DNA of 64,000 nucleotides from the NCBI RefSeq assembly GCF_900109195.1, contig NZ_FNZG01000003.1, positions 706,244-770,243 on the forward strand, read 5' to 3'. The DNA is from Pseudooceanicola nitratireducens. GTDB taxonomy: Bacteria > Pseudomonadota > Alphaproteobacteria > Rhodobacterales > Rhodobacteraceae. A model generated the notes under the pieces. That model worked only from the letters and a program-made list of their open reading frames with translations. It did not search any database and was not told where the DNA came from. This document shows, one piece after another, positions 1 to 8,469 of this stretch; within the stretch, counting starts at the first letter, position 1, and every line of letters starts with the position of its first letter. Position numbers and translations under genes: made by a program.

Positions 1-96
1 GAGCGAGGAGCGAGGAGCGAGGAGCGAGGAGCGAGGAGCGAGGAGCGAGGAGCGAGGAGCGAGGAGCGAGGAGCGAGGAGCGAGGAGCGAGGAGCG
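1..96. repeat. Heptanucleotide tandem repeat at the window edge
   Basis: The unit GAGCGAG is repeated head to tail nearly 14 times without visible interruption and continues to the first base, so the full array is longer than seen. The 7-bp period is not a multiple of three and no gene is apparent in it. It lies downstream of gshB, beyond that gene's terminator. Arrays of this kind can change length by slippage; whether this one does is unknown. Confidence 0.95.
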
Positions 97-193
97 CATC
101 TGATCAAGGGTGCAGTCAACCCCTCGCGGTTCAGTTTGATGGCCCTTTCGGTGCAAAAATTCCGCGTTGGAAACCGACTAAATCCCGTCCCCG

Positions 194-224
194 AAACAAC
201 AAGGGCACCGCCAAAGCGATGCCC
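194..224 (-). terminator. Rho-independent terminator after gshB
   Basis: On the minus strand a 9-bp stem (216-224 with 203-211, one G-T wobble) closes a 4-nt TTTG loop and is followed by TTGTTGTTT. It lies 25 bp past the gshB stop and should end the rsmI-yraN-gshB transcript. Confidence 0.75.
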
Positions 225-248
225 CCATTGTCTCGGAAAACACAAAGA

Positions 249-1187
249 TCAGGCCGCGCGACGGGCCTCGATCGCGTCCCAGATCTTGCCGGCGATATTG
301 ACGCCGTCAAAGCGCTCCAGCTCCTGGATACCGGTCGGAGAGGTCACGTTGATCTCGGTCAGCCAGTCGCCGATCACATCGATGCCGACAAAAATCTGAC
401 CCTTTTCCTTCAGCAGCGGCCCGATGGCTGCACAGATCTCAAGATCCCGCTCGGTCAGGCCGACCTTCTCTGGCCGGCCGCCCACGTGCATGTTCGACCG
501 GGTCTCGCCCTCGGCCGGAACACGGTTGATGGCGCCCACGGGCTCACCATCGACCAGGATCACCCGCTTGTCGCCCTTCGATACGGCCGGCAGGAACTTC
601 TGCACGATCAGCGGCTCGCGCGAGAAGCCGGTGAACATCTCGTGCAGGGACGCCAGGTTGCGATCCTCGGGCGTGATGCGGAAGACCCCCGCCCCGCCGT
701 TGCCGTACAGCGGTTTGACGATCACGTCGCCATGCTTCTCGCGGAAGGCCTTGATGGTCTCGAGGTCGCGGGCAATGGCCGTGGGCGGCGTCAGATCGGG
801 GAAGTTCAGCACCAGCAGCTTCTCGGGGAAGTTGCGCACCCAGAAGGGATCGTTGACCACCAGCGTCCCGGGGCTGAGACGTTCCAGCAGATGGGTGGTG
901 GTGATGTAGAACATGTCAAAGGGCGGATCCTGTCGTAGCCAGACCACGTCGAACTCGGCAAGATCGACCTCTTCCATGGGGCCCAGATCGGCGTGGTTGC
1001 CCTGCTCCCGGCGCACCGTCAGGCTTTGCCCACGGGCCATGACGCGGCCCTCCTGATAGGACAGACGCTCGGGCGTGTAATAGAACAGCGAATGCCCGCG
1101 CGCCTGCGCCTCTTCCGCAAGGCGGAAGGTGCTGTCCGCGTTGATATTGATCGCGCCGACCGGATCCATCTGGATGGCAACTTTCAT
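249..1187 (-). CDS. gshB: Glutathione synthetase
   Basis: This 312-residue ATP-grasp ligase joins gamma-glutamylcysteine and glycine in the cytoplasm, the second step of glutathione synthesis. The N-terminus [20 protein letters not shown] is typical of the prokaryotic GshB family, and the ATP-grasp core shows [17 protein letters not shown] and the C-terminal [15 protein letters not shown] metal/ATP site. The start at 1187 is preferred over an in-frame ATG at 1208 because GGGAGAAG precedes it and the family begins here. It is the last gene of a minus-strand run with rsmI and yraN. The first-step enzyme, gshA, lies at 40.4-41.7 kb. Confidence 0.97.
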   Translation of the reverse strand: MKVAIQMDPVGAININADSTFRLAEEAQARGHSLFYYTPERLSYQEGRVMARGQSLTVRREQGNHADLGPMEEVDLAEFDVVWLRQDPPFDMFYITTTHLLERLSPGTLVVNDPFWVRNFPEKLLVLNFPDLTPPTAIARDLETIKAFREKHGDVIVKPLYGNGGAGVFRITPEDRNLASLHEMFTGFSREPLIVQKFLPAVSKGDKRVILVDGEPVGAINRVPAEGETRSNMHVGGRPEKVGLTERDLEICAAIGPLLKEKGQIFVGIDVIGDWLTEINVTSPTGIQELERFDGVNIAGKIWDAIEARRAA

Positions 1188-1253
1188 CGCGCTTCTCCCG
1201 AATAACATTTCGCCAACTTGATGGCGGAAACCCGCGAGAGGCGCAATGCGCCT

Positions 1254-1679
1254 TTACCAGAAGTCCGCGAATGCGTTTTCCAGAACTTGAACCGCGCCCA
1301 CCTGATCCACCAAGGCCACGTCGATGCGCATGTCGGTCAGCGATCCGCGCGGCATGTGGTCAAGATAGGCCAGGGCCGAGGCCCCAATCCGCTGCGCCTG
1401 ACGCGGACGGACACGCAGGGCAGCTTGGTCGAAACTGGCGGCTTTCTTTACCTCGACAAAGACGACCGCATCGCCATCCAGCAGGATCAGGTCAATTTCC
1501 CCGCCCGGCCCCCGCCAGCGCCGCGCCAGGGGGCGCAGCCCGCGATCCACATAGTGGCGTTCAACACTGTCTTCGGCCGCGAGGCCCGCGTGATAGGCCG
1601 TCTGCCCCCGCTGTCGCCGCCGGTCCGACGGGACGGCCACCGCGGGCAGTGCATCAGACGAATGATCCCAGTGCTTCAT
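1254..1679 (-). CDS. yraN: YraN/UPF0102 family nuclease-fold protein
   Basis: A 141-residue protein of the UPF0102 family, which has a Holliday-junction-resolvase-like endonuclease fold but no settled function. The family hallmark GGEIDLILLDGDAVVFVEVK is present, with the D and ExK residues of a PD-(D/E)XK site. A second ATG lies upstream at 1685; 1679 is chosen because AGGGG then sits 6 nt upstream. It follows rsmI by about 24 bp and precedes gshB by 66 bp. The rsmI-yraN adjacency, with an LpoA-type gene opposite, is conserved as far as Escherichia coli. Confidence 0.9.
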   Translation of the reverse strand: MKHWDHSSDALPAVAVPSDRRRQRGQTAYHAGLAAEDSVERHYVDRGLRPLARRWRGPGGEIDLILLDGDAVVFVEVKKAASFDQAALRVRPRQAQRIGASALAYLDHMPRGSLTDMRIDVALVDQVGAVQVLENAFADFW

Positions 1680-1703
1680 GTGCATCCCCTTCCGGGGTGC
1701 CGA

Positions 1704-2576
1704 TCACCCCCGGCACAGATCCAGCGCCAGTTGATAGACCTTGCGCCGGGGCCAGCCCGTGTTTTCCGAGACCGCAGCCGCCGCGTCGCGCACCGAAAGC
1801 CCCGCATCCAGTTCCGACCTTAGCGCATCAATCACGAATTTTTCGCTAATGTCTTCGCGTTTTCCCGCCCCGATCAGCACGACGATCTCGCCCTTCGGCG
1901 GCGTGGCGCGGTAATGCGCGGCCAGGTCCGACAGGGATCCGCGGCGGATTTCCTCGAATTTCTTGGTCAACTCGCGCGCGACGACGGCCTCTCGTCCGTC
2001 GCCCAGCACGCGGGCCGCGTCCTCCAGCATCTTGTCCAGCCGCTTGGGCGATTCGTAGAAGACCAGCGTGGCGGGGACATTGCCCAGGGCCTCCAGCGCC
2101 TCGCGGCGGGCCTTGGTGGCATTGGGCAGGAAGCCCGCGAACAGGAACCGGTCCGTCGGCAGCCCAGCCAGGCTAAGCGCGGTCACCACCGCCGAGACCC
2201 CAGGCGCTGCCGTCACCGCATAGCCCGCCTCGCGCGCGGCTAGCGCAAGGTCATAGCCCGGATCGGCGATCAGCGGCGTTCCCGCCTCTGAGGCATAGGC
2301 GACCGAAAGCCCCTGCTCCAGGGCCTGCATCAGGCGTGGGCGGGCGCGGTCGCCATTGTGGTCGTGATAGGCCACCATGGGCCGATCCCGCAGGGGAATG
2401 CCGTGGATATCCAGAAGCTTGCGCAGGGATCGCGTGTCTTCGGCGGCCAGCACATCGGCGTCGCGCAACACGTCCAAGGCCCGCAGTGTGATGTCCCGCG
2501 CCGTCCCGATCGGCACGCTGACCAATGTCAGCCCGGGCGGCATCCTGCCCGTCTGTTCCGTCGTGACCCGATTCAT
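1704..2576 (-). CDS. rsmI: 16S rRNA (cytidine1402-2'-O)-methyltransferase
   Basis: This 290-residue SAM-dependent methyltransferase of the tetrapyrrole-methylase fold 2'-O-methylates C1402 in the ribosomal P site. Diagnostic stretches are LTLVSVPIGTARDITLRALD near the N-terminus, AAEDTRSLRKLL, YHDHNG, the SAM-binding SEAGTPLIADPGYDL and GVSAVVTALSLAGLPTDRFLFAGFLP, and YESPKRL further on. Length matches the family. It is the first gene of the minus-strand rsmI-yraN-gshB run and is divergent from the LpoA-like lipoprotein gene, with 108 bp between the starts. Confidence 0.97.
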   Translation of the reverse strand: MNRVTTEQTGRMPPGLTLVSVPIGTARDITLRALDVLRDADVLAAEDTRSLRKLLDIHGIPLRDRPMVAYHDHNGDRARPRLMQALEQGLSVAYASEAGTPLIADPGYDLALAAREAGYAVTAAPGVSAVVTALSLAGLPTDRFLFAGFLPNATKARREALEALGNVPATLVFYESPKRLDKMLEDAARVLGDGREAVVARELTKKFEEIRRGSLSDLAAHYRATPPKGEIVVLIGAGKREDISEKFVIDALRSELDAGLSVRDAAAAVSENTGWPRRKVYQLALDLCRG

Positions 2577-2578
2577 TT

Positions 2579-2607
2579 CTGGACCCTCATCCGCAGGCGG
2601 CTATGAT
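2579..2607 (+). promoter_or_regulatory. Possible promoter of the LpoA-like gene
   Basis: A good -10 match TATGAT (2602-2607) lies 17 bp from a poor -35 CTGGAC (2579-2584), 77 bp before the lipoprotein start in the divergent spacer. The weak -35 keeps confidence low. Confidence 0.3.
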
Positions 2608-2684
2608 TACCGCAAAGCCATATGACACCGGCAGGTTGCAGGCGCGCCGCGCCCGGAAATCCGCCGTCTATCAAGGAGTGTTTC

Positions 2685-3887
2685 ATGTTCGCCCTTTTGC
2701 GCGCGCCTCGCAAGGCCGTAACCCGCCCTCTTCCCGGCCGCAAGTCGGCCAGGGGGCTGGCCGCCGGTCTCTTTGCCCTTGCGCTGGCAGCCTGTCAGCC
2801 CGTCAGCCTTGGCGGCGGAGGCCAGACCATCGACACCTCGAAACCCGTTCCGGTTGCGCTTCTGGTGCCCAAGTCCGGCGGGTCGGGCGATGCGGTCGTC
2901 TCGGCCTCGCTCGAGAACGCGGCGCGTCTGGCGATTGCGGACCTGGCCGGCACAAGGATCGACCTGCGGGTCTATGACACCGCCGGGAACGAGGCGCAGA
3001 CCACCGCCGTCACCCAGCAAGCGATCGCAGACGGCGCGAAGATCATCCTGGGCCCGCTGTATGGCGGCAACGCCAACGCGGCCGGGATCGCGGCGGCGCA
3101 GCGCAACGTGAACGTGATGGCCTTTACCAACAACGCCTCGCTCGCTGGTGGCAACGTCTTCGTCCTGGGCCATACCTTCGACAACACCGCCCGCCGCCTG
3201 GCGAGCTATGCCGCCACGCAGGGCAAGCGCAAGATCGTCACCGTCTCGGCCGAGAATGCGGCAGGAGAGCTGGGCCGTGCCGCCATCGCCCAGGCCGCAA
3301 GCGCCGCGGGGGCCAGCGTCGTCGGCAACGTCAGCTACAGCTATTCGCAGCAGGGCGTGATCCAGGCCGTGCAAGAGGTGCGCTCCACCGTCTCCTCGAC
3401 CGGGGCGGATGCGATCTTCATGACCTCGAACACCAATGCGGCCCTGCCCTTCTTTGCCCAGCTGCTGCCCGAAAGCGGCGTGAACCCGGCGGTGACCCAG
3501 TACATCGGTCTGACCCGTTGGGACGTGCCGCCGCAGACGCTGGACCTTCAGGGGCTTGAAGGCGGTTGGTTCGCCCTGCCCGACCCGGCCCGCAGCGGCG
3601 AATTCTCGGCTCGCTACCAGGCGGCCTATGGTTCGGGCCCGCATCCGCTGGCCGGCCTGGCGTATGACGGGATCGCCGCCATCGGTGCGCTGGTCCAACA
3701 GGGCAAGTCCGATGCGCTGACCGCAAGTGCCCTGACCCAGGGCGCGGGCTTCCAGGGGGTCGAGGGCGTCTTCCGCTTCCGTCCCAATGGGGTGGTCGAG
3801 CGTGGCCTGGCCGTGGCCACCATCCGCGACAAGCAGGTCGTGGTGATCGACCCCGCGCCGCGCGGCTTCGCTGGCATCGGTTTCTGA
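2685..3887 (+). CDS. Penicillin-binding protein activator, LpoA-like lipoprotein
   Basis: A 400-residue exported lipoprotein with a periplasmic-binding-protein (Peripla_BP_6) fold. The N-terminus is basic, then hydrophobic, and ends in the lipobox LALAAC (lipidated Cys about residue 33). The mature part has PVALLVPKSGGSGDAV, then IILGPLYGGNANAA and LAGLAYDGIAAIGAL, the pattern of LpoA/amino-acid-binding folds. In gammaproteobacteria LpoA stimulates PBP1A; the same role here is inference, supported by its place opposite rsmI-yraN, as for E. coli lpoA. The start at 2685 is chosen because AAGGAG lies 7 nt before it. A strong terminator follows at 3969. Confidence 0.85.
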   Translation: MFALLRAPRKAVTRPLPGRKSARGLAAGLFALALAACQPVSLGGGGQTIDTSKPVPVALLVPKSGGSGDAVVSASLENAARLAIADLAGTRIDLRVYDTAGNEAQTTAVTQQAIADGAKIILGPLYGGNANAAGIAAAQRNVNVMAFTNNASLAGGNVFVLGHTFDNTARRLASYAATQGKRKIVTVSAENAAGELGRAAIAQAASAAGASVVGNVSYSYSQQGVIQAVQEVRSTVSSTGADAIFMTSNTNAALPFFAQLLPESGVNPAVTQYIGLTRWDVPPQTLDLQGLEGGWFALPDPARSGEFSARYQAAYGSGPHPLAGLAYDGIAAIGALVQQGKSDALTASALTQGAGFQGVEGVFRFRPNGVVERGLAVATIRDKQVVVIDPAPRGFAGIGF

Positions 3888-3968
3888 TCCGCCCGACTCT
3901 CTCGGGGTCCGGGAAGATCCCGGCCCCATTGGCAAAAGCGCGCGCATCGCGCCGCAGCAAGACACAGA

Positions 3969-3993
3969 ACGGGGGCCACACAGCCCCCGTCTT
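3969..3993 (+). terminator. Rho-independent terminator after the LpoA-like gene
   Basis: An 8-bp perfect stem ACGGGGGC / GCCCCCGT (3969-3976 with 3983-3990) with loop CACACA is followed by CTTTGCATTT. It separates the lipoprotein gene from glnD. Confidence 0.75.
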
Positions 3994-4041
3994 TGCATTT
4001 ATCCCTTGGCAAACGCCCCGCGCTATATTCTTTACAGCCCC

Positions 4042-6852
4042 ATGAAGAACGCTTCCTCCTCGGGTCCGGCCCGCACCTCCGCCTCTTCCCCTTCGGCTCC
4101 GCATGACGCGCTGCCCGAGGATCTGATCCTGCCCGCGCAGGAAATCCTGGATCCCGCAGCGCTTTGCGCGGCCATCGACGCCGCCCGCAAGACGCACGCG
4201 GATGACAAGGCCTTCCGCAAGGCCGCCATCACCCTGCTGCAGGAGGCCCAGGAAAAGGGCCGCGCCCGCATCAAGGCCGCGTTCGAGGAAACCCCCCGCA
4301 TCGCCCGCCCCGCCACCCGCGCCTATACCTGGCTGACCGACGGCCTGGTGACCGCCGCGCTGCGCATGGCGCAGGTCCACCTGGCCGACAAAAAGGCCAA
4401 GCCCGGTGCCTTCGCGCTCTGTGCCGTGGGCGGCTATGGCCGCGGAGAGATGGCGCCGCATTCCGACGTCGACCTGCTGTTCCTGGCCAACACCAAGATT
4501 AGCGACGACCTGGAAAGCCTTATCGAGAGGGTGCTGTACATCCTGTGGGACCTGCACCTGAAGGTCGGCCATTCCAGCCGCACCATCCGCGACTGCATTA
4601 AGCTGGGGGCAGAGGATTACACCATCCGCACCGCCCTGCTGGAAGGCCGCTTCATCACCGGCGAACGCAAGCTGTTCGACGACCTGAACGACCGCCTCTG
4701 GTCGGATCTGTTCCGCGGCACGGAAAAGGACTTCATCACTGCCAAGCTGGACGAACGCCAGTCGCGCCACCTGAAACAGGGCGGCCAGCGCTACATGGTC
4801 GAACCCAACGTGAAAGAGGGCAAGGGCGGGCTGCGCGATCTTCAGTCGCTCTACTGGATCGCGAAATACGTGCACGGGGTCTCGGACACCTCGCAGCTGG
4901 TCACGCTTGGGGTCTTCTCGGACGAGGAATACGCCAAGTTTTACAAGGCCGACGATTACCTCTGGGCGGTGCGCTGCCATCTGCACCTGATCGCCGACCG
5001 CCCCATGGACCAGCTGAGTTTCGACATGCAAGTCGTCGTGGCCGAGCGCATGGGATACCGCGACCGGGCGGGCCGCCGCGCGGTCGAGGTCTTCATGCAA
5101 GATTACTTCCGCCACGCCACAGTGGTGGGCGAGGTCACGCGCATCTTTCTGACCAAGATGGAAGCCGCCCATGTCAAAAGCGAACCGCTTCTGGAACGGG
5201 TCTTCCGCCGCCGCCGCACCGTCAACAAGGATTACGAGGTGGTGCACAACCGCCTGGCCATCAAGGACGAAGACACCTTCCTGGCGGACAAGCTGAACAT
5301 CCTGCGCCTGTTCGAGGAAGGCATGCGCACCGGCATGCTGATCCACCCCGACGCCATGCGCCTGGTCACCGCGAACCTTGACCTGATCGACGACGACATG
5401 CGCTCCGACCCCGAGGCCGTGCGCATTTTCCTGGGCACGCTGCTGAACCACGGCAACCCGGAACGCGCCCTGCGCCGGATGAACGAACTGGGGGTCCTTG
5501 CGGCCTTCCTGCCGGAATTCGAACCCATCGTGGCGATGATGCAGTTCAACATGTACCATCACTACACGGTGGACGAACACACCATCCAATGCTTGCGCCA
5601 CCTGGCGATGATCGAACACGGCGAGCTGAAGGAAGAGCTTCCCATTGCCTCGACCATCCTGCGCGAAGGGGTGAACCGGAAGGTTCTGTATGTCGCGCTG
5701 ATGCTGCATGACATCGGCAAGGGGCGCGAAGAAGACCACGCCATCGTCGGCGCGCGCATCGCGCGTTCGGTCTGTCCGCGCCTGGGGCTGAAGCCCGCGG
5801 AATGCGAAACCGTGGAATGGCTGGTGCGCTATCACCTGCTGATGTCGGACATGGCGCAGAAACGCGACATCGCCGACCCGCGCACCGTGCGCGACTTTGC
5901 CAAGGCCGTGCGCACCCGCGAACGGCTGGACCTGCTGTGCGTGCTGACAGTCTGCGACATCCGCGGCGTCGGCCCGGGCGTCTGGAACAACTGGAAGGCC
6001 GCCCTGCTGCGCGGGCTGTACAATCAGACCCGCCGCGCATTGGAAACCGGGCTTGAGGACCTGAACCGCGAAACCCGGTCGCGCGAAGCGAAGCGCGCCC
6101 TGCGCGAGGCCCTGCCCGAATGGACCAAGGCCGACCTCGACCGCGAGATCCGCCGCCATTACCCGACCTACTGGCAGGGGCTGCATGTCACCGCCCAGAC
6201 CGTCCTGGCCCAGATGCTGCGCGACATCGGCGAAAACGAGATCTCGATGGATCTGCACCCGGACGAGGACCGCGATGCCACCCGCGCGCTTTTTGCCATG
6301 CAGGACCATCCCGGCATCTTCGCGCGCCTGGCCGGGGCGCTGGCGCTGGTCGGGGCCAACGTTGTGGATGCCCGGACCTATACCTCGAAGGATGGCTATG
6401 CCACGGCGGCCTTCTGGATCCAGGATGCCGACGGCCACCCCTATGAAGAAGCCCGCCTGCCGCGCCTGCGCCTGATGATCCTGAAGACCCTGAAGGGCGA
6501 GGTCGTGGCCCGCGACGCCATGAAGGACCGCGACAAGATCAAGAAACGCGAACGCGCCTTCAAGCTGAACACCGCGATCAGCTTCGACAACGACGGATCC
6601 GAGATCTACACCATCATCGAGGTCGACACCCGCGACCGCCCCGCCCTGTTGTTCGACCTGACCCGCACCCTTGCGGCGGCGAATATCCAGATCTCGTCGG
6701 CCGTGATCGCCACCTACGGCGAACAGGCGGTCGACAGCTTCTATGTGAAAGACATGTTCGGGCTGAAACTTTACAGCGAATCCAAGCAGAAGGCGCTTGA
6801 GGCCAAGCTGCGCGACGCGATTTCCGAAGGTCAGGAAAGGGCCAGATCGTGA
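4042..6852 (+). CDS. glnD: [Protein-PII] uridylyltransferase / uridylyl-removing enzyme
   Basis: A 936-residue nitrogen sensor that uridylylates PII when glutamine is low and removes the UMP when it is high. Domains in order: nucleotidyltransferase with GGYGRGEMAPHSDVDLLFL (G-G...D-x-D catalytic pattern), a PII-uridylyltransferase helical region, an HD phosphohydrolase domain with LHDIGKGREEDHA, and two C-terminal ACT domains (starting near FARLAGALALVGANVVDART and RPALLFDLTRTLAAANIQI). Length fits alphaproteobacterial GlnD. The start is not certain: a TTG at 4006 is also in frame, and neither has a clear ribosome site. The gene overlaps murJ by 4 bp (GTGA), so the two are co-translated. Confidence 0.96.
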   Translation: MKNASSSGPARTSASSPSAPHDALPEDLILPAQEILDPAALCAAIDAARKTHADDKAFRKAAITLLQEAQEKGRARIKAAFEETPRIARPATRAYTWLTDGLVTAALRMAQVHLADKKAKPGAFALCAVGGYGRGEMAPHSDVDLLFLANTKISDDLESLIERVLYILWDLHLKVGHSSRTIRDCIKLGAEDYTIRTALLEGRFITGERKLFDDLNDRLWSDLFRGTEKDFITAKLDERQSRHLKQGGQRYMVEPNVKEGKGGLRDLQSLYWIAKYVHGVSDTSQLVTLGVFSDEEYAKFYKADDYLWAVRCHLHLIADRPMDQLSFDMQVVVAERMGYRDRAGRRAVEVFMQDYFRHATVVGEVTRIFLTKMEAAHVKSEPLLERVFRRRRTVNKDYEVVHNRLAIKDEDTFLADKLNILRLFEEGMRTGMLIHPDAMRLVTANLDLIDDDMRSDPEAVRIFLGTLLNHGNPERALRRMNELGVLAAFLPEFEPIVAMMQFNMYHHYTVDEHTIQCLRHLAMIEHGELKEELPIASTILREGVNRKVLYVALMLHDIGKGREEDHAIVGARIARSVCPRLGLKPAECETVEWLVRYHLLMSDMAQKRDIADPRTVRDFAKAVRTRERLDLLCVLTVCDIRGVGPGVWNNWKAALLRGLYNQTRRALETGLEDLNRETRSREAKRALREALPEWTKADLDREIRRHYPTYWQGLHVTAQTVLAQMLRDIGENEISMDLHPDEDRDATRALFAMQDHPGIFARLAGALALVGANVVDARTYTSKDGYATAAFWIQDADGHPYEEARLPRLRLMILKTLKGEVVARDAMKDRDKIKKRERAFKLNTAISFDNDGSEIYTIIEVDTRDRPALLFDLTRTLAAANIQISSAVIATYGEQAVDSFYVKDMFGLKLYSESKQKALEAKLRDAISEGQERARS

Positions 6853-8387
6853 AGCCGATCCGGTTGATCCGGGGCTTTCTTACCGTCGGCGTCTGGACCC
6901 TGGCCAGCCGTATCCTCGGGTTTGCCCGCGACATCTTCTTTGCCGCCTACCTGGGGGCCGGTCCCGTGGCCGAGGCCTTCGTGGTGGCCTTTTCCCTGCC
7001 CAACATGTTCCGCCGCTTCTTTGCCGAAGGGGCGTTCAACATGGCCTTCGTGCCGCAGTTCGCCAAGAAGGTCGAAGCGGGCGAGGATGCCCGCGACTTT
7101 GCCGAACAGGCCATGGCCATGCTGGGGGCGGCGCTGATCGTGCTGACCCTGCTGGCGACGATCTTCATGCCGGCGCTGGTCTATGCCATGGCCTCGGGCT
7201 TCGTGGGGGACGCGCGCTTTGACCTGGCGGTGGATTATGGCCGCGTGGCCTTTCCCTATATCTTCTTCATCTCGCTGGCGGCGCTGTTCTCCGGCGTTCT
7301 GAACGCCACCGGGCGATTTGCCGCCGCCGCCGCCGCGCCGGTGCTGCTGAACGTGATCCTTGTCACCGCCATGGTGATCGGCGCGCGCAGCGGCATGGAC
7401 ATTGGCCGGGCGCTGGTCTGGGGCGTGCCCCTGGCCGGGGCCGCGCAGCTGGCGCTGGTCTGGTATGCGGCGGCCCGCGCGGGCTTTGCCCTAAAGCCCC
7501 GCATGCCCCGCCTGACGCCCGAGATGCGAAAGCTGGCCGCCGTCGCCGCCCCCGCCGCCCTGGCCGGAGGCGTGGTTCAGGTGAACCTGCTGGTCGGCCG
7601 CCAAGTCGCCAGCTTCTTCGAAGGCTCGATCCAGTATCTCAACCTGGCCGACCGGCTGTACCAGCTGCCGCTTGGCGTTGTGGCCATCGCCATCGGCGTG
7701 GTGCTTCTGCCCGACCTGTCGCGCCGCCTGCGTGCGGGGGACGAGGCCGGAGGCCGCCATGGCTTCAACCGCGCCGCCGAATTCGCCCTGTTCCTGACTC
7801 TGCCCTGCGCTGTGGCGCTGGTGGTCATCCCCGATGCGCTGATCCTGACGCTGTTCCAGCGCGGGGCCTTCACGGTCGCGGACGCCCAGGCGACCGCGCT
7901 TGCGGTGGCGGTCTATGGCCTGGGCCTGCCCGCCTTCGTGCTGCAAAAGGTGCTGCAGCCACTGTTCTACGCGCGCGAGGACACCAAAAGCCCCTTCCGT
8001 TATGCCGTCGTCGCCATGGTGGTGAACGCGGGCCTGGCCATCGGGCTGGCCCCGGCGATCGGCTATATGGCTGCCGCCACCGCCACCACCACCGCAGGCT
8101 GGGCCATGGTGGTGCTTTTGTGGTTCGGATCGCGCCGCATGGGCAGTTCCGTCACGCTGGACGACAGGCTGCGGCGGCGCATCTGGCGGATCGTCCTGGC
8201 CTCGGCCCTGCTGGGGGTCGCGCTTTGGGTCGGGCGCATCGCGCTTGAACCGGTCTTCGCCGTCACCCGGCCCGGCGCGCTGGCGCTGCTGATCCTGGGC
8301 GGCACGGTGATCTATTTCATTATCAGCCATGTGCTGAACGCCTTCCGCCTGTCGGAGCTGAAATCGGCGGTGAAGCGCGGCGGGTAA
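6849..8387 (+). CDS. murJ: Lipid II flippase MurJ
   Basis: A 512-residue inner-membrane protein of the MOP superfamily that moves lipid II across the membrane for peptidoglycan synthesis. The start is a GTG inside the glnD stop (GTGA overlap). The N-terminus WTLASRILGFARDIFFAAYL and the stretch FSLPNMFRRFFAEGAFNMAFVP are family signatures, and about 14 hydrophobic segments can be counted to the C-terminus. The pairing with glnD is translational coupling rather than a shared pathway. A separate phospholipase D-like gene starts 82 bp downstream. Confidence 0.96.
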   Translation: MKPIRLIRGFLTVGVWTLASRILGFARDIFFAAYLGAGPVAEAFVVAFSLPNMFRRFFAEGAFNMAFVPQFAKKVEAGEDARDFAEQAMAMLGAALIVLTLLATIFMPALVYAMASGFVGDARFDLAVDYGRVAFPYIFFISLAALFSGVLNATGRFAAAAAAPVLLNVILVTAMVIGARSGMDIGRALVWGVPLAGAAQLALVWYAAARAGFALKPRMPRLTPEMRKLAAVAAPAALAGGVVQVNLLVGRQVASFFEGSIQYLNLADRLYQLPLGVVAIAIGVVLLPDLSRRLRAGDEAGGRHGFNRAAEFALFLTLPCAVALVVIPDALILTLFQRGAFTVADAQATALAVAVYGLGLPAFVLQKVLQPLFYAREDTKSPFRYAVVAMVVNAGLAIGLAPAIGYMAAATATTTAGWAMVVLLWFGSRRMGSSVTLDDRLRRRIWRIVLASALLGVALWVGRIALEPVFAVTRPGALALLILGGTVIYFIISHVLNAFRLSELKSAVKRGG

Positions 8388-8469
8388 AACCGCCCGCGCA
8401 CGCCGGAAGGGGAACCCAGCCGCACCGCTTGGTGTTGGTCCCGTGACAGGACAGGATCGGGACCCCACC

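Noticed and set aside
4006..4029. Promoter in front of glnD (TTGGCA, TATATT)
   Set aside because: The two boxes are only 12 bp apart, too close for a sigma70 promoter.
3418..6438. Very long open frames opposite glnD and other genes
   Set aside because: High GC keeps antisense frames open; they show low-complexity His/Gln/Arg/Gly-rich protein and no domains, while the other strand encodes a full known family.
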